From: Rikenella microfusus
GTDB lineage: Bacteria; Bacteroidota; Bacteroidia; Bacteroidales; VadinHA17
Length of the DNA: 48,668 nucleotides
Assembly: GCA_022736275.1 (NCBI GenBank)
Contig: DZBJ01000022.1
Location: 1-48,668, forward strand
Direction of reading: 5' to 3'
The notes beneath the pieces are model-generated. The model saw only the letters and a list, made by a program, of their open reading frames with translations. It was not told where the DNA came from and did not search any database. Shown here in pieces: positions 1 to 8,310 of the stretch (positions are counted from its first letter, which is position 1; each line of letters begins with the position of its first letter). A program made the position numbers and the translations under genes.

Positions 1-728
1 TCCTGCTGCCGGCCTGGCATACCGTCTCAGCCCAGCAACTCACCCCCAGGGAGATAGTCACAAAGGCTGACGAAAAGTTCAACGGTGAGATGTCAGGCTA
101 CAGCGTGATGAGCATGACCATCATCAGGCCTACCTGGCAGCGAACGGTGGAGTTCAAATCGTGGTCGCTAGAAGACGATTATGCCCTGACCCTCATCACC
201 GCCCCGGCTCGCGAGAAGGGCCAGACCTTCCTCAAGCGCGGCACTGAGATGTGGAGCTGGAACCCGGCAATCAACAGGCTTATAAAACTGCCCCCCTCGA
301 TGATGTCACATGGATGGATGGGCTCCGACTACACCAATGACGATATCCTCCGGGAATCCTCTGTGGTTGATGACTACACCCACTCCCTGGAAGGAGTGGA
401 GGAGGTAGACGGTCGCCTCTGCCATAAGATCAGACTTATGGCAAAGGAGGATGCTGATGTGCTCTGGGGCCACCAGGTATGGTGGGTAGACAAGAAGGAG
501 TTCATAGTTCTCAGGGCCGAATTATACGATGAGGACGGATACCTTGTGCGCACGGAGAGAGGTACCGACCTTAAGACAATGGACGGGAGATTTATTCCTT
601 CCACAATTGAGCTGGTGCCGGCAGAAGAGCAGGGCCACAAAACCGTCCTGAAGATTCTTGAAGTGAAATTCAATATCAGCCTCGAGGAGAGTTTCTTTTC
701 ACAGCAGAATATGAAAAGTATAAGGTAA
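1..728 (+). CDS. LolA-like outer-membrane lipoprotein-sorting protein (5' partial)
   Basis: The reading frame is open from base 3, so the true start lies upstream of the window. The first visible residues (LLPAWHTVSAQ) look like the end of a signal peptide with cleavage near VSA/Q, so the mature protein is periplasmic. What follows fits the LolA-like fold (PF17131 type): a concave beta-sheet that carries acylated cargo, rich in tryptophan and alternating hydrophobic residues such as EMWSWNP and VWWVDKKEF. The stop comes 27 bases before the first of two permease genes, followed by an ATPase and a beta-barrel, so it is probably the soluble periplasmic carrier of that transporter. It differs from canonical LolA in sitting beside its own ABC system. 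The cargo is unknown; lipoprotein or another lipidic molecule is the family-based guess. Confidence 0.82.
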   Translation, partial: LLPAWHTVSAQQLTPREIVTKADEKFNGEMSGYSVMSMTIIRPTWQRTVEFKSWSLEDDYALTLITAPAREKGQTFLKRGTEMWSWNPAINRLIKLPPSMMSHGWMGSDYTNDDILRESSVVDDYTHSLEGVEEVDGRLCHKIRLMAKEDADVLWGHQVWWVDKKEFIVLRAELYDEDGYLVRTERGTDLKTMDGRFIPSTIELVPAEEQGHKTVLKILEVKFNISLEESFFSQQNMKSIR

Positions 729-755
729 CATCCGGTTAATGAAAGGGTTATCAGC

Positions 756-2171
756 ATGAAAGACTATCAGCTCGCCTGGAGGAACCTCTGGCGAAACAAA
801 AGAAGAACGCTCATCACAGCCGCCTCGGTCTTTTTTGCGGTGTTCTTCGCACTGGTAATGAGATCATTCCAGCTCGGGACATATGAGAAAATGTACAGGG
901 ATGTCATTGAATCCTACTCCGGATATCTGCAGCTCCAGCACGTTGATTACATGGATGAGTCAAACCTTGACAACAGCTTCATAATTGATTCCTCAGTCAT
1001 CAACAGGATAGAGAATGACCAGAATGTGACAGCCGTAATTCCAAAGCTCGAATCATTTGCCCTTGCCGCTGCCGGAAGCCGAACACAGGCTGTCATGGTG
1101 ATCGGGATGGACCCTGAAAAGGAGGTAAAGGGGCTTAACATCAGAAACCGGCTTGTCAGGTACAGGCTGACACCCGAAGCAGTTGAGTCGCTTAAGGCCG
1201 AGACCCTGCCTGGCCGGACCGGGAAAATGCTTGATCTATTTGTCAACGAATCATTCACTGACGAGGCAGGCCTCATCTCCATCCTCGGCATTGACCGCTC
1301 CGATACCCTTGAGGTTCTGCCGCTATTCAGGAAGCACGCCATCTTTGAGAACAGCTATCTGACGGCTGCCGATTCAGGATTTGTGGTCATAGGCAATGGC
1401 CTCTCTGAATATCTTCATGCTGGCGTTGGAGATACTCTCGTACTGATGGGCCAGGGTTATCATGGAGTATCGGCAGCCGGACTCTACGTTGTGAAGGGCA
1501 TCGTAAGCATGCCCCAGCCTGAGATCAACAACAGGTTTGTCTATCTCACCCTGAATGATGCGCAGCATCTTTATGCAGCCCCCGGCATGGTCACCTCGGC
1601 CATCATAAGCGTGTGGGAAACGGATGACGATGCCCTCCTGATGACCCGTGACAGGCTGGGGCATGTCTCCGGTGACGCTCTTGCCATACGCACATGGAAG
1701 GAGATGAATGCCCTCCTCCTCAACCAGATGGAGGCCGACAACATAGGCGGGGCAATAATGATTGGCATCCTCTACCTGGTTATAGCCTTCGGGGTATTCG
1801 GAACAGTGCTGATGATGATGGCCGAAAGACGCCGTGAGTTCGGAATGCTGGTCGCCATAGGCATGCAAAAGGGAAAGCTGGCTAAAGTGGTTTCCATGGA
1901 GATGCTGCTCATCGGGCTCCTTGGTGTTGCAGCCGGAGTGGCCGGCTCATTGCCCATTGTTTTCCTCGGTTATGCCAAACCCCTTCGTTTTACCGGCGAG
2001 ATGGCGAAGATGTACGAGGACTATGGCTTCGAGCCGGTGATGCCGATGCTGCTGCCAGACACTTATTACCTGTGGCAGGTGGTGATAGTACTCCTGATCC
2101 TTTTCATTGCCATCGCCTTCAGCGTACGCAAGGTCTTCAAAATGAATGTTATTAACGCTCTCAGAGCATAA
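756..2171 (+). CDS. ABC transporter permease, FtsX/MacB (LolC/E-like) family
   Basis: The 471-residue inner-membrane protein has the type VII ABC (MacB/LolCDE) layout. One membrane segment lies near residues 18-38, then a large periplasmic domain of about 290 residues, then three C-terminal membrane segments at roughly 330-355, 378-405 and 438-460. The N-terminal WRNLWRNKRRT motif and the cytoplasmic RRREFGMLVAIGM loop are typical of FtsX-domain permeases; the loop contacts the ATPase. It lies 12 bases before a second permease of the same build, so the pair probably forms a heterodimer as LolC/LolE does. Such transporters use cytoplasmic ATP hydrolysis to move periplasmic substrates rather than import through a channel. 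The LolA-like gene upstream supports lipoprotein or lipid handling; the substrate is not shown by sequence. Confidence 0.9.
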   Translation: MKDYQLAWRNLWRNKRRTLITAASVFFAVFFALVMRSFQLGTYEKMYRDVIESYSGYLQLQHVDYMDESNLDNSFIIDSSVINRIENDQNVTAVIPKLESFALAAAGSRTQAVMVIGMDPEKEVKGLNIRNRLVRYRLTPEAVESLKAETLPGRTGKMLDLFVNESFTDEAGLISILGIDRSDTLEVLPLFRKHAIFENSYLTAADSGFVVIGNGLSEYLHAGVGDTLVLMGQGYHGVSAAGLYVVKGIVSMPQPEINNRFVYLTLNDAQHLYAAPGMVTSAIISVWETDDDALLMTRDRLGHVSGDALAIRTWKEMNALLLNQMEADNIGGAIMIGILYLVIAFGVFGTVLMMMAERRREFGMLVAIGMQKGKLAKVVSMEMLLIGLLGVAAGVAGSLPIVFLGYAKPLRFTGEMAKMYEDYGFEPVMPMLLPDTYYLWQVVIVLLILFIAIAFSVRKVFKMNVINALRA

Positions 2172-2183
2172 CGGAATCAAACC

Positions 2184-3611
2184 ATGATAACATCAATTGC
2201 CTGGAAAAACGTCTGGAGGAACAAGACAAGAAGCCTGACCGTCATCGCTGCCGTTACGGTGGGTGTCTTTGCCGGAGTCTTTACAATGGCTGCTATCAAC
2301 AGCTCCATTGTGCAGAGGATTGATACCGCTGTCAATGAGGAGCTTGCCCATATACAGGTTAACAACAAGGAGTTCCGGAGCAGCAGTGACATTCAGAATT
2401 TCATTCAGGATCCCGAAGCCGTCTTCAATACCCTGGAAAAAACACCCGGGGTGACTGACATCACCGGCAGGGTAATAGTCAGGGGCATAGCTTCCACCTC
2501 GGCCGGAAGCGCTGGTGTGGAGATCACCGGAATAGACATAGAGAAGGAACTTGAAATGTTCACCCTGTCGGAACGGCTGATACCGGGAACCGGCAGTTAC
2601 TTTGGATCGGACACGAAGCTGAACAGTGCATTTATCGGGGAGAAACTCGCCAAAGAGCTCTATATAATCAGATATATCCTGACTCCTGAAGCATTTCTGT
2701 CGCTTGAGACCATTGGAGTACCGGCAGAAGTCATCAACAAACTGAAGCCGCTTGAAGGGGAGAGGTTCACCACCGAAAAGAAGCTGACAGGTGCATATGC
2801 AGCGCTTCTCTCCGGCAAGGAGATAAAAGATTACGGGATGAACATCAAAGAAGCCGCCTGGTCGTACCGCGAAGGCTCCCGGATCATTCTCTCCCTCCTT
2901 GATGTCAACGGCCACCAGACAGGGGCGGCATTCAGGATAAGCGGCATATTCCGTACCAACAATGACCTTTTCGAGGCAATGTCGCTCTTTGTCCCGGAAG
3001 ATGAGCTGCGCACGCTGACAGGCCTGGAAGAGGGACAGTATCACCGGGTTATCGCCAGGCTGGAGGAGGATGATCTCACCAACAAGGTTACTCCGGTTGT
3101 AAGGGAGGCCCTGCCTGGGCTGGAAGTGCTGAGCTGGAAGGAGATACAGACCGACCTGGCCATGGTCACTGACTACATAAACCAGATCTATGCCATATTC
3201 ATGATAATAATTCTCGCCGCTCTTGCCTTTGGCATAGTGAACACCATGCTGATGTCAGTCCTGGAACGGACACGTGAACTGGGCATGCTCTCAGCCATTG
3301 GCATGAACCGCCGTCGTGTCTTCACAATGATCATGCTTGAATCGATATTCCTTTCCATAGTAGGGGGTTTTGCCGGTATGGCTGTCAGCGCAGTGGTCAT
3401 CGCCATCACCGGCCATACAGGAATCAACCTGGTAAAATATGCCGAAGGGATGGAGGCATTCGGTTACTCCGCCCACCTCTATCCCACAATAGGAGCAGAT
3501 TTTTTCATAATGCTTACGGTGATGATCGTTATCACGGGAATATTATCGGCTATATACCCGGCCCGCAAGGCGCTGCAGTTAAATCCGGTTGAGGCTTTAA
3601 AAGGAGATTAA
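2184..3611 (+). CDS. ABC transporter permease, FtsX/MacB (LolC/E-like) family
   Basis: This is the second 475-residue permease of the operon, with the same four-segment topology as its upstream neighbour: one N-terminal helix near residue 20, a long periplasmic domain, and helices near 336-358, 383-410 and 438-458. The motifs WKNVWRNKTRS, ERTRELGMLSAIGM and the C-terminal PARKALQLNPVEALKG are the standard FtsX/MacB signatures. Its periplasmic domain is clearly different in sequence from the first permease, as expected for two non-identical half-transporters that both face the carrier and substrate. It is separated from the ATPase gene by 17 bases and so is co-transcribed. The role is inferred as partner permease of the Lol-like complex. 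Confidence 0.9.
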   Translation: MITSIAWKNVWRNKTRSLTVIAAVTVGVFAGVFTMAAINSSIVQRIDTAVNEELAHIQVNNKEFRSSSDIQNFIQDPEAVFNTLEKTPGVTDITGRVIVRGIASTSAGSAGVEITGIDIEKELEMFTLSERLIPGTGSYFGSDTKLNSAFIGEKLAKELYIIRYILTPEAFLSLETIGVPAEVINKLKPLEGERFTTEKKLTGAYAALLSGKEIKDYGMNIKEAAWSYREGSRIILSLLDVNGHQTGAAFRISGIFRTNNDLFEAMSLFVPEDELRTLTGLEEGQYHRVIARLEEDDLTNKVTPVVREALPGLEVLSWKEIQTDLAMVTDYINQIYAIFMIIILAALAFGIVNTMLMSVLERTRELGMLSAIGMNRRRVFTMIMLESIFLSIVGGFAGMAVSAVVIAITGHTGINLVKYAEGMEAFGYSAHLYPTIGADFFIMLTVMIVITGILSAIYPARKALQLNPVEALKGD

Positions 3612-3628
3612 CAAAAAACACTATAATA

Positions 3629-4324
3629 ATGAAAGTAGTCGAAATCAATGATGTGTCAAAGACCTACCATGATACCGAGGTAGAGGTCAGGGCGGTCAAC
3701 GGAGTCACGCTCAGCTTTGAGAAGGGCGAATTTGCAGTGATTGTCGGTCCTTCAGGCTCAGGGAAGACAACGCTGCTGAACCTCATCGGAGGCCTTGACC
3801 AGCCCACGGGAGGTGAGATCATTGTTGCGGGCCACCGCCTCTCGGAGCTCAGGCCCTCGGAACTGATCGACTTCCGGATGGAGCATGTGGGCTTCGTCTT
3901 CCAGTCATATAATCTGATACCTGTTCTGACCGCGTCAGAGAATGTCTGTTTTATCATGAATCTCCAGAAGTGGCCGAAGGAGAAACGCAGGGTCCGTACT
4001 GACGAGATGCTTGCATCAGTGGGGCTGTCTGACAGGCACAACAGTCGCCCGTCTCAGCTCTCCGGCGGCCAGCAGCAGAGGGTCGCCGTTGCTCGCGCTT
4101 TGGCTCCCAGGCCGGAGTTCATCCTGGCTGACGAACCAACCGCAAACCTCGATTCAAAATCGGCTGAGTCACTCCTCGACATCATGGAGAAGCTTAACCG
4201 TGAGGAGCAGATGACATTCATCTTCTCCACTCATGACGTCAGGGTGATGAAGAGAGCCCGCAGGGTGATCACCCTCGAGGACGGAAGGGTGGTCTCTGAC
4301 GAAAGGACAAACCACTCTTCATGA
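3629..4324 (+). CDS. ABC transporter ATP-binding protein, LolD/MacB-type
   Basis: The 231-residue cytoplasmic ATPase powers the two permeases upstream. All motifs are present: Walker A GPSGSGKTT (about residues 41-49), Q-loop VFQSYNLIP, ABC signature LSGGQQQRV, Walker B ILADEPTANLD and the switch histidine in STHD. The phrase QSYNLIPVLTASENV is characteristic of the LolD/FtsE/MacB subfamily. Length is normal. Its stop codon overlaps the start of the downstream beta-barrel gene (ATGA), which argues for translational coupling and one functional complex across inner and outer membranes. Confidence 0.95.
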   Translation: MKVVEINDVSKTYHDTEVEVRAVNGVTLSFEKGEFAVIVGPSGSGKTTLLNLIGGLDQPTGGEIIVAGHRLSELRPSELIDFRMEHVGFVFQSYNLIPVLTASENVCFIMNLQKWPKEKRRVRTDEMLASVGLSDRHNSRPSQLSGGQQQRVAVARALAPRPEFILADEPTANLDSKSAESLLDIMEKLNREEQMTFIFSTHDVRVMKRARRVITLEDGRVVSDERTNHSS

Positions 4325-5511
4325 ACCGTATACTACTTCCTGTAATTGCACTGCTGGCCGCATCCGTCACAGGGTACTCACAGGAGACCGGCAGCGGACA
4401 GCCAGTTGACACTGCTGACGTGAAGAACCCTGTCAGGGCATCGGCCGGCGGTTATGCCTCATGGTTGCACATGGCAATGTTTGAAAAACCTTCAGATCCA
4501 TGGATAAACAGCACCATGTTTCATAACAGGCTGAATTTCAAAGCATATTCCGGAAGCAGAACAACCGTCGCCCTTGAAGTGAGAAACAGGTTCGTCACCG
4601 GCGACCTCGTCAGCATGGATCCGTCTTATACCCCCGGCCTGGCATATGATCCCGGATGGATTGACATGTCATGGAACATCACCAGCGGCACCTCTTATGT
4701 TTTGAACACGATGATCGACAGGGCCTACGTTGATTTCACCGCCGGCAAGCTTCAGGTCAGGGCAGGCCGTCAGCGCATCAACTGGAGCCAGGCACTGGTG
4801 TGGAATCCCAACGATATTTTCAACACCTATTCGTATTTCGATTTTGACTATGTGGAACGGCCCGGCAGTGATGCCATCAGACTGACATATTCCACCAGCC
4901 CATCTTCAGCGGCAGAGGCTGTTGTCAAACTCAACAGCGAAAATGAGGTTACGGCAGCTGCATTATACCGTCTCAGTATCCTGAACACCGACCTGCAGTT
5001 CCTTGCTGGTGAGACAGATGAAGAGCTTTTAACAGCGGGAATGGGGTGGTCGGGGGCTGTTGGCTCCTGGTCAGTCAGGGGCGAGGCCACTCTCTTCGCT
5101 CCCTTCGGAAGCTCTTCGGAGGACAAGGATATTTTTATCGTCACGGCGGGAGTAGACAAGGCCTTCTCCGACAAGATAACAACCCTGCTGCAGATGATGT
5201 ACTCAAATAATCCAGCACCGCCCGACAGCTTCACAGAGCTGTACAGGGGAGGCATGACTGCCAGCCAGCTTGCCTTCTCGGAATTCAGCATCATCGGTCA
5301 GGTAACTTATGCTCCCATACCTCTCCTGAATATCTCCCTGTCAGGTATATGGTACCCTGATCTTGACGGATTCTACGCCGGCCCTGCCATCGATTTTTCA
5401 CTTGCTGAAAACGTGGACTTCACTTTCCTGTGGCAGTATTTCAACAGTATTATAGGGGAGGAAGAGATGAGGATAAACCTGGGGTTCGTCAGGATCAGGT
5501 ATAATTTTTGA
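4321..5511 (+). CDS. Outer-membrane beta-barrel protein of the Lol-like operon
   Basis: The 396-residue protein begins with a clear signal peptide (MNRILLPVIALLAASVTGYSQE). The rest is made of short amphipathic strands with frequent aromatic residues and ends in a terminal aromatic, FVRIRYNF, the usual BAM recognition end of an outer-membrane barrel. The segment GRQRINWSQALVWNPNDIFN resembles porin-like or DUF1302-like barrels that accompany LolA-like proteins and transporters in other bacteria. I do not recognise a precise family. Its ATGA overlap with the ATPase gene suggests it is the outer-membrane end of the same pathway, perhaps accepting or exporting the substrate. It could also be an unrelated channel. 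Confidence 0.7.
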   Translation: MNRILLPVIALLAASVTGYSQETGSGQPVDTADVKNPVRASAGGYASWLHMAMFEKPSDPWINSTMFHNRLNFKAYSGSRTTVALEVRNRFVTGDLVSMDPSYTPGLAYDPGWIDMSWNITSGTSYVLNTMIDRAYVDFTAGKLQVRAGRQRINWSQALVWNPNDIFNTYSYFDFDYVERPGSDAIRLTYSTSPSSAAEAVVKLNSENEVTAAALYRLSILNTDLQFLAGETDEELLTAGMGWSGAVGSWSVRGEATLFAPFGSSSEDKDIFIVTAGVDKAFSDKITTLLQMMYSNNPAPPDSFTELYRGGMTASQLAFSEFSIIGQVTYAPIPLLNISLSGIWYPDLDGFYAGPAIDFSLAENVDFTFLWQYFNSIIGEEEMRINLGFVRIRYNF

Positions 5512-5570
5512 AACCTCCATGTGTTAACACACACTAAAACAAGTAAATAATAATCTGATACATGGAGGTT
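5512..5570. repeat. Inverted repeat after the barrel gene
   Basis: The arms AACCTCCATGT (5512-5522) and ACATGGAGGTT (5560-5570) are perfect 11-base reverse complements, starting at the last base of the barrel gene's stop codon. The 37-base loop is AT-rich and begins with a perfect palindrome, GTGTTAACAC (5521-5530). No U-tract follows, so a simple intrinsic terminator is unlikely. An mRNA-stabilising 3' hairpin or a protein-binding site are the alternatives. Confidence 0.55.
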
Positions 5571-5631
5571 CTCCCGATAAACCGGGACAGGCAATCAAAC
5601 AAATTAAATCAATTATATGATGAAATTTTAA

Positions 5632-5659
5632 TACTTTTACGGCATTAACGCCGAAAGTA
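5632..5659 (+). promoter_or_regulatory. Hairpin reaching the start codon of the next gene
   Basis: TACTTT (5632-5637) pairs with AAAGTA (5654-5659), and CGGC (5640-5643) pairs with GCCG (5650-5653), with a two-base bulge and a six-base loop. The outer arm includes the A of the ATG at 5659, so the folded leader would partly occlude initiation. This could be a translational control hairpin or chance; no ligand-binding domain is recognisable. Confidence 0.35.
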
Positions 5660-6393
5660 TGTCACTGGTCCATGAACTTGAGAAATCCGGTAACTGGCTG
5701 TTCAGAAGGAGGAGCTGGCTGCCTGCAGTAATAATTGTTCTGGCAGTGATTTATCTCTTCATTGCCAACCGGAGTGTAATATATTTTAACCTTACCTGGG
5801 AATTACTGTGCATACTGATCTCCATTTTGGGAGAGCTTATCAGGTCATACACAGTTGGTTATGTCCCAAGAAATACCTCCGGCCGCAATGTAATTGACCA
5901 GCTCGCCGATGACCTCAATACAACAGGTATCTATTCTGTCGTCCGCCATCCGCTCTATATCGGCAACTTCCTGATGTGGCTCGGTCCGGTCCTTTTTCTG
6001 AGGTCGGTCTGGTGCATTATCATCTTTGTCCTTGCCTACTGGTTGTACTATGAACGGATAGTCTTTGCCGAGGAGCAGTATCTGCGCCGCAAGTTTGGAG
6101 AGACATATGATACCTGGGCCTTCAGGGTCAAGGCGGTTATCCCGGGATTCAGACACTATACAAAGTCTCAGCTGCCTTTTTCATTCAGGAATGTCCTCAA
6201 GCGTGAATACAACAGCATAGCCAACCTCTTCATCGTGTTCGCTATGCTTGACATCCTCCGCAACCTGGCAGTTACCGGCAGGGTTTACCTGGAACCACTT
6301 TACGTGACCCTTCTGGGAGCAGCTCTTATATTCTGGGCTGTTATCAGGTACCTGGTGAAGAGGACTAAGTTCCTCTATGTCGAAGGAAGATAG
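5659..6393 (+). CDS. Isoprenylcysteine carboxyl methyltransferase (ICMT/PEMT)-like membrane protein
   Basis: The 244-residue integral membrane protein has about five or six hydrophobic segments. The diagnostic ICMT/phospholipid-methyltransferase core is present: GIYSVVRHPLYIGNFL (SAM-binding RHPxY motif, around residues 93-108) followed by a long hydrophobic stretch and EEQYLRRKFGETYDTW, where the E-E-x-x-L-x-x-x-F-G-x-x-Y pattern closes the active site. Bacterial members methylate lipid or membrane-associated substrates using SAM; the substrate here cannot be told from sequence. It stands alone, convergent with the zinc peptidase gene. The first ATG after the leader hairpin is chosen as start. 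Confidence 0.85.
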   Translation: MSLVHELEKSGNWLFRRRSWLPAVIIVLAVIYLFIANRSVIYFNLTWELLCILISILGELIRSYTVGYVPRNTSGRNVIDQLADDLNTTGIYSVVRHPLYIGNFLMWLGPVLFLRSVWCIIIFVLAYWLYYERIVFAEEQYLRRKFGETYDTWAFRVKAVIPGFRHYTKSQLPFSFRNVLKREYNSIANLFIVFAMLDILRNLAVTGRVYLEPLYVTLLGAALIFWAVIRYLVKRTKFLYVEGR

Positions 6394-6413
6394 GAAGCTT
6401 AAGGCTCTTCCTA
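6391..6413. terminator. Bidirectional hairpin between convergent genes
   Basis: TAGGAAG (6391-6397) and CTTCCTA (6407-6413) form a 7-base-pair stem with a 9-base loop, overlapping both stop codons of the convergent methyltransferase-like and zinc-peptidase genes. There is no strong U-tract on either side, so termination is plausible but unproven. Confidence 0.35.
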
Positions 6414-7115
6414 CCTGTCTCTTGACCCCATGAACAGCATTATGTAGTATATCAGCGTTGCAAGTGATCCCAGCGCCGCAATGACGTATGTGTATGCAGC
6501 CCATTTGAGTGCATCCTGCGCCTTGTCATGCGTTCCGGAATAGGTAATGCCTGCATCTGAAAGCCACGCCAGTGCCCTCTTTGATGCATTTATCTCCACC
6601 GGAAGGGTTATAATGCTGAAGAGTGTGGTGATGGCAAAGAGGATAATGCCAATCAGCAATATCTCCGGCCTTGAGTTGAGGAGAATAATGCCTGCCAGCA
6701 GCACCCATTGAATCCAGTTGGAGGCAAATCCCACTGCCGGAGCAAGCTTTGATCTCATGTTGAGCCAGGCGTATGACTGGGCGTGCTGCAGCGCGTGCCC
6801 TGTCTCATGTGCGGCCACGGCGGCAGCTGCCACGCTGGCACCTGAGTAGACATCACGGCTCAGGTTGATGGTCTTTTTCAGCGGGTTGTAGTGGTCAGAG
6901 AGCTCCCCTGCCACACTGTGTACTGTCACATCTCTGATACCGTTATCACGCAGCATCTTTTCAGCCACATCGCGGCCTGTCATGCCGCTGGCAATAGGCA
7001 TCTTCGAATATTGCCTGAATTTGGATTTCAGTCTTGCGCTGACAACCCAGCTCAAAATCATGAATACTATAAAGATGATCCAGTAAGCCCCGTTGTGTAA
7101 AAACATTGTCTCCAT
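6411..7115 (-). CDS. YugP-type neutral zinc metallopeptidase (Zn_peptidase_2)
   Basis: The 234-residue membrane protein has an N-terminal membrane helix (about residues 10-27), a soluble domain with the zinc-binding HETGH motif (residues 103-107, AAHETGHALQHA), and C-terminal hydrophobic segments. The phrase SGMTGRDVAEKML, the NLSRDVYSGASVAAAAVAAHE segment and the length match the YugP/DUF-type peptidase family, which is widespread and of unknown substrate. The histidines and glutamate are intact, so activity is expected. It is a monocistronic gene read leftward; the region to its right is a short divergent promoter space shared with yidD. Confidence 0.9.
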   Translation of the reverse strand: METMFLHNGAYWIIFIVFMILSWVVSARLKSKFRQYSKMPIASGMTGRDVAEKMLRDNGIRDVTVHSVAGELSDHYNPLKKTINLSRDVYSGASVAAAAVAAHETGHALQHAQSYAWLNMRSKLAPAVGFASNWIQWVLLAGIILLNSRPEILLIGIILFAITTLFSIITLPVEINASKRALAWLSDAGITYSGTHDKAQDALKWAAYTYVIAALGSLATLIYYIMLFMGSRDR

Positions 7116-7225
7116 TTAACAGTTGATATTTTAGTTTCTACTTCTCATGCAAAACATCTGCCATCTTCAATTAGTTCTGTAAAGAGGTCATTTTGTCATG
7201 TCAATTCATCTTATCTTTGAAGCCG

Positions 7226-7540
7226 ATGAAAGGCACACTGGCAAAGATATTCTCTTTTTTGCTTCTTATACCGGTATGGTTTTACAGGTGGTTCATATCA
7301 CCATGGACTCCTCCCTCATGCCGCCACGTCCCCACCTGCTCGCAGTTTGCAATTGACGCTTTCAGAATGCACGGTCCCGTTACAGGCATTGTCATCTCCA
7401 CAGGCCGTATTCTGAGGTGCAGACCGGGGGGCACTCACGGGTATGATCCCGTTCCGTGGTTTATATTCAGGCGGTACAGGCCCGACGGCAGACTTTTAAG
7501 AAGCAGGCCCCGTTGCAACAGGCTCAGGGAGCACGACTAG
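7226..7540 (+). CDS. yidD: Membrane protein insertion efficiency factor YidD
   Basis: This is a small 104-residue protein from the ATG at 7226; a TTG at 7193 in the same frame would add eleven unlikely residues. The family signature is clear: [21 protein letters not shown], then [11 protein letters not shown] and [10 protein letters not shown], with the conserved cysteines and the amphipathic N-terminal helix. YidD associates with the inner membrane and assists YidC/Sec insertion of membrane proteins. Its usual neighbours (rnpA, yidC, rpmH) are absent here. Its last four bases overlap the 3' end of the convergent LytTR regulator gene. Confidence 0.92.
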   Translation: MKGTLAKIFSFLLLIPVWFYRWFISPWTPPSCRHVPTCSQFAIDAFRMHGPVTGIVISTGRILRCRPGGTHGYDPVPWFIFRRYRPDGRLLRSRPRCNRLREHD

Positions 7541-8289
7541 AAGCTGAGTTTTTCCCTGAGCATCTTGTATCCGGCGCGGCTCACGGGTATCTTCTCCCCG
7601 GATTTAAGAATTGCCACATAGTTATCCTTGCTGTAGGGCTCAAGCCTGGTTATATGCTCCACGTTAACCATGTATGACCTGTGGACTCTCAGGAAGAGGC
7701 CCGGAGGGAGGTGCTCCTCATAGTATTTCATCGTCTTCGGCTTCAGTGCTTTGCCCTCGCTGTAGTAGATCATCACGTAATCATCCTCCGCAGCGAGGTA
7801 TGAGATATTGTTCAGCGGTATGATCTTTATTCCCGCCCCTTTTCTGAACACGATCCTGGTCAGGTAACCCTCCGCCTCGGACACAGCGTTCACCAGCTTA
7901 TCTATTTTTTCCGGTTCTGGCGTCTCCTTTTCAATGCGGTTTACTGCTTTAGCGAGGGCATCGTCAAACCTCTCCTTTGAGTAAGGTTTCAGCAGGTAAT
8001 CAACGGCGTTCATTTCAAATGCCCTGATTGCATACTGATCGAAGGCAGTGGTGAAGATCACCTCGGGCTTTTCATCAATCACCTCCAGCAGCTCAAACCC
8101 TGTCAGTTTCGGCATCTGTATATCGAGGAAGATCAGGTCAGGGTGCTTCTCCTTTATCTCACGCGCTCCGCAAAAACCATCGCCGCACTCTCCCGCCACT
8201 TCTATTCCGGGGTGGTCCTTAAGCATAAACTTGATCAGCTCCCTGGCCGGGGCTTCATCTTCAATTATCAGTGCTCTTATCTTTTTCAT
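7537..8289 (-). CDS. LytTR-family response regulator
   Basis: This 250-residue regulator has a receiver domain at residues 1-120, with acidic pocket EDE near 10-12, phosphoacceptor Asp56 in FLDIQMP and Lys in LLKPYS. A C-terminal LytTR DNA-binding domain follows at about 145-250, shown by [27 protein letters not shown] and [15 protein letters not shown]. It follows the LytS-type kinase gene by 21 bases and is the last gene of a leftward operon with two LiaI/LiaF-like membrane proteins. It probably controls a cell-envelope response; the target genes are not visible, but autoregulation of the operon is a reasonable guess. Confidence 0.95.
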   Translation of the reverse strand: MKKIRALIIEDEAPARELIKFMLKDHPGIEVAGECGDGFCGAREIKEKHPDLIFLDIQMPKLTGFELLEVIDEKPEVIFTTAFDQYAIRAFEMNAVDYLLKPYSKERFDDALAKAVNRIEKETPEPEKIDKLVNAVSEAEGYLTRIVFRKGAGIKIIPLNNISYLAAEDDYVMIYYSEGKALKPKTMKYYEEHLPPGLFLRVHRSYMVNVEHITRLEPYSKDNYVAILKSGEKIPVSRAGYKMLREKLSF

Positions 8290-8310
8290 GCCTTTATGAT
8301 GAAATATCTG

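Noticed and set aside
1374..1868. Long antisense frame inside the first permease gene
   Set aside because: It lies wholly within a clear FtsX-type coding region, and its translation is a low-complexity mixture rich in His, Gly and Arg with no family resemblance.
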